Source: Pleurocapsa minor HA4230-MV1
GTDB taxonomy: Bacteria; Cyanobacteriota; Cyanobacteriia; Cyanobacteriales; Xenococcaceae
DNA length: 34,190 bases
Assembly: GCA_019359095.1 (NCBI GenBank)
Contig: JAHHHZ010000009.1
Span: 1 to 34,190, forward strand
Reading direction: 5' to 3'
Below are positions 33,933 to 34,190 of this stretch, piece by piece. Position 1 is the stretch's first letter, and every line of letters begins with the position of its first letter. A program made the translations under genes and the position numbers. The notes under the pieces are model-generated. The model had not been told where the DNA came from. It worked only from the letters and a program-made list of their open reading frames with translations, and made no database searches.

Positions 33933-34190
33933 CCTAGTTTGCCAAGCTGGATAAAGCTTTTGCAGAACTGAGCGAGAAGCAATAATGTCTCTGAGCCAAT
34001 CTTGGTATTCTGACCACTCTGCTGGAAAATGGCTGACTAATTTACTTATTTTGCCAGCTATCTGTGACTTCTCCAGACGTTGATGCTACGCATACAACGC
34101 TGGCTTCTGAGAACCTCGCAAGGCAGTCAGAACTTCCTTTAGGGTACTATTAGTTACGGAACTACCTATAACAGCTTTCCCCTTACGGCG
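33933..34190 (-). pseudogene. Upstream in-frame extension of the cytochrome b6-like ORF, broken by an amber codon
   Basis: Reading the minus strand in the frame of the cytochrome b6-like gene, 51 sense codons precede its GTG. They include FPAEWSEYQDWLRDIIASRS and LQKLYPAWQTR. A TAG at 34086-34088 follows upstream, and beyond it 34 more sense codons run to the window edge (KAVIGSSVTNSTLKEVL, then TALRGSQKPALYA). No usable start exists in the first 51. Either the gene is longer and has been broken by a stop, perhaps through the repeat-like sequence GTATGCGTAGCATC, or two genes happen to share a frame. I do not recognise the upstream domain. Confidence 0.4.

Overview
The window is chromosomal DNA from a cyanobacterium. 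It carries a photosystem II gene (psbV), an NDH-1 subunit (ndhD), phylloquinone synthesis (menE), a Tab2-family photosystem assembly factor, a long-chain flavodoxin (isiB) and the octamer GCGATCGC (HIP1) at high density in both coding and spacer DNA. It is AT-rich, and several families of short heptamer repeats and small palindromic elements are scattered through it. The exact lineage cannot be fixed from this sequence. Most genes are single or in pairs, which is ordinary cyanobacterial layout.

Left part (1-6900). An aldo/keto reductase on the minus strand is followed by a decayed stretch: a remnant of a mechanosensitive-channel-like N-terminus (1380-1565) and a broken IS4-family transposase (1786-2560). 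Next comes isiB behind a promoter that overlaps a plausible Fur box. A small Cys-rich reading frame (about 3884-4144) has an obscured start and overlaps an alpha/beta hydrolase by ATGA; this looks like a two-gene unit whose first member is easily missed. An MgtC-like membrane protein with a fresh internal 69-bp tandem duplication and a CDF cation-efflux transporter follow.

Middle (6870-21140). proS converges on the CDF gene. psbV and a 62-aa conserved small protein sit next to two matching compound hairpins that may be solo ends of IS200/IS605-like elements. sirB-cobA form a siroheme/cobalamin-branch operon. A Wzc-like tyrosine kinase, upp, a small membrane protein and two neighbouring TPR proteins follow. 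The TPR genes carry HIP1 sites phased at 102 bp. A HepT/MntA toxin-antitoxin pair, a large unassigned membrane protein and a TetR regulator complete this part.

Right part (21460-34190). An exported M16 peptidase, ndhD with a clear Rho-independent terminator, ComEC with a degenerate C-terminal domain, and tRNA-Ser(CGA) come first. A coupled menE-tab2 pair, a 43-aa single-span membrane ORF, divergent frmA and egtD, and tRNA-Arg(CCG) follow. The window ends in a divergent cytochrome b6-like protein that lacks one expected haem ligand and whose frame continues upstream through an in-frame amber codon to the edge.

No CRISPR array, rRNA or prophage is visible. The most rewarding places for a second look are the Cys-rich ORF/hydrolase pair, the cytochrome b6 paralogue at the right edge, the twin hairpins around the 62-aa gene, and the palindromic element that is translated inside comEC.
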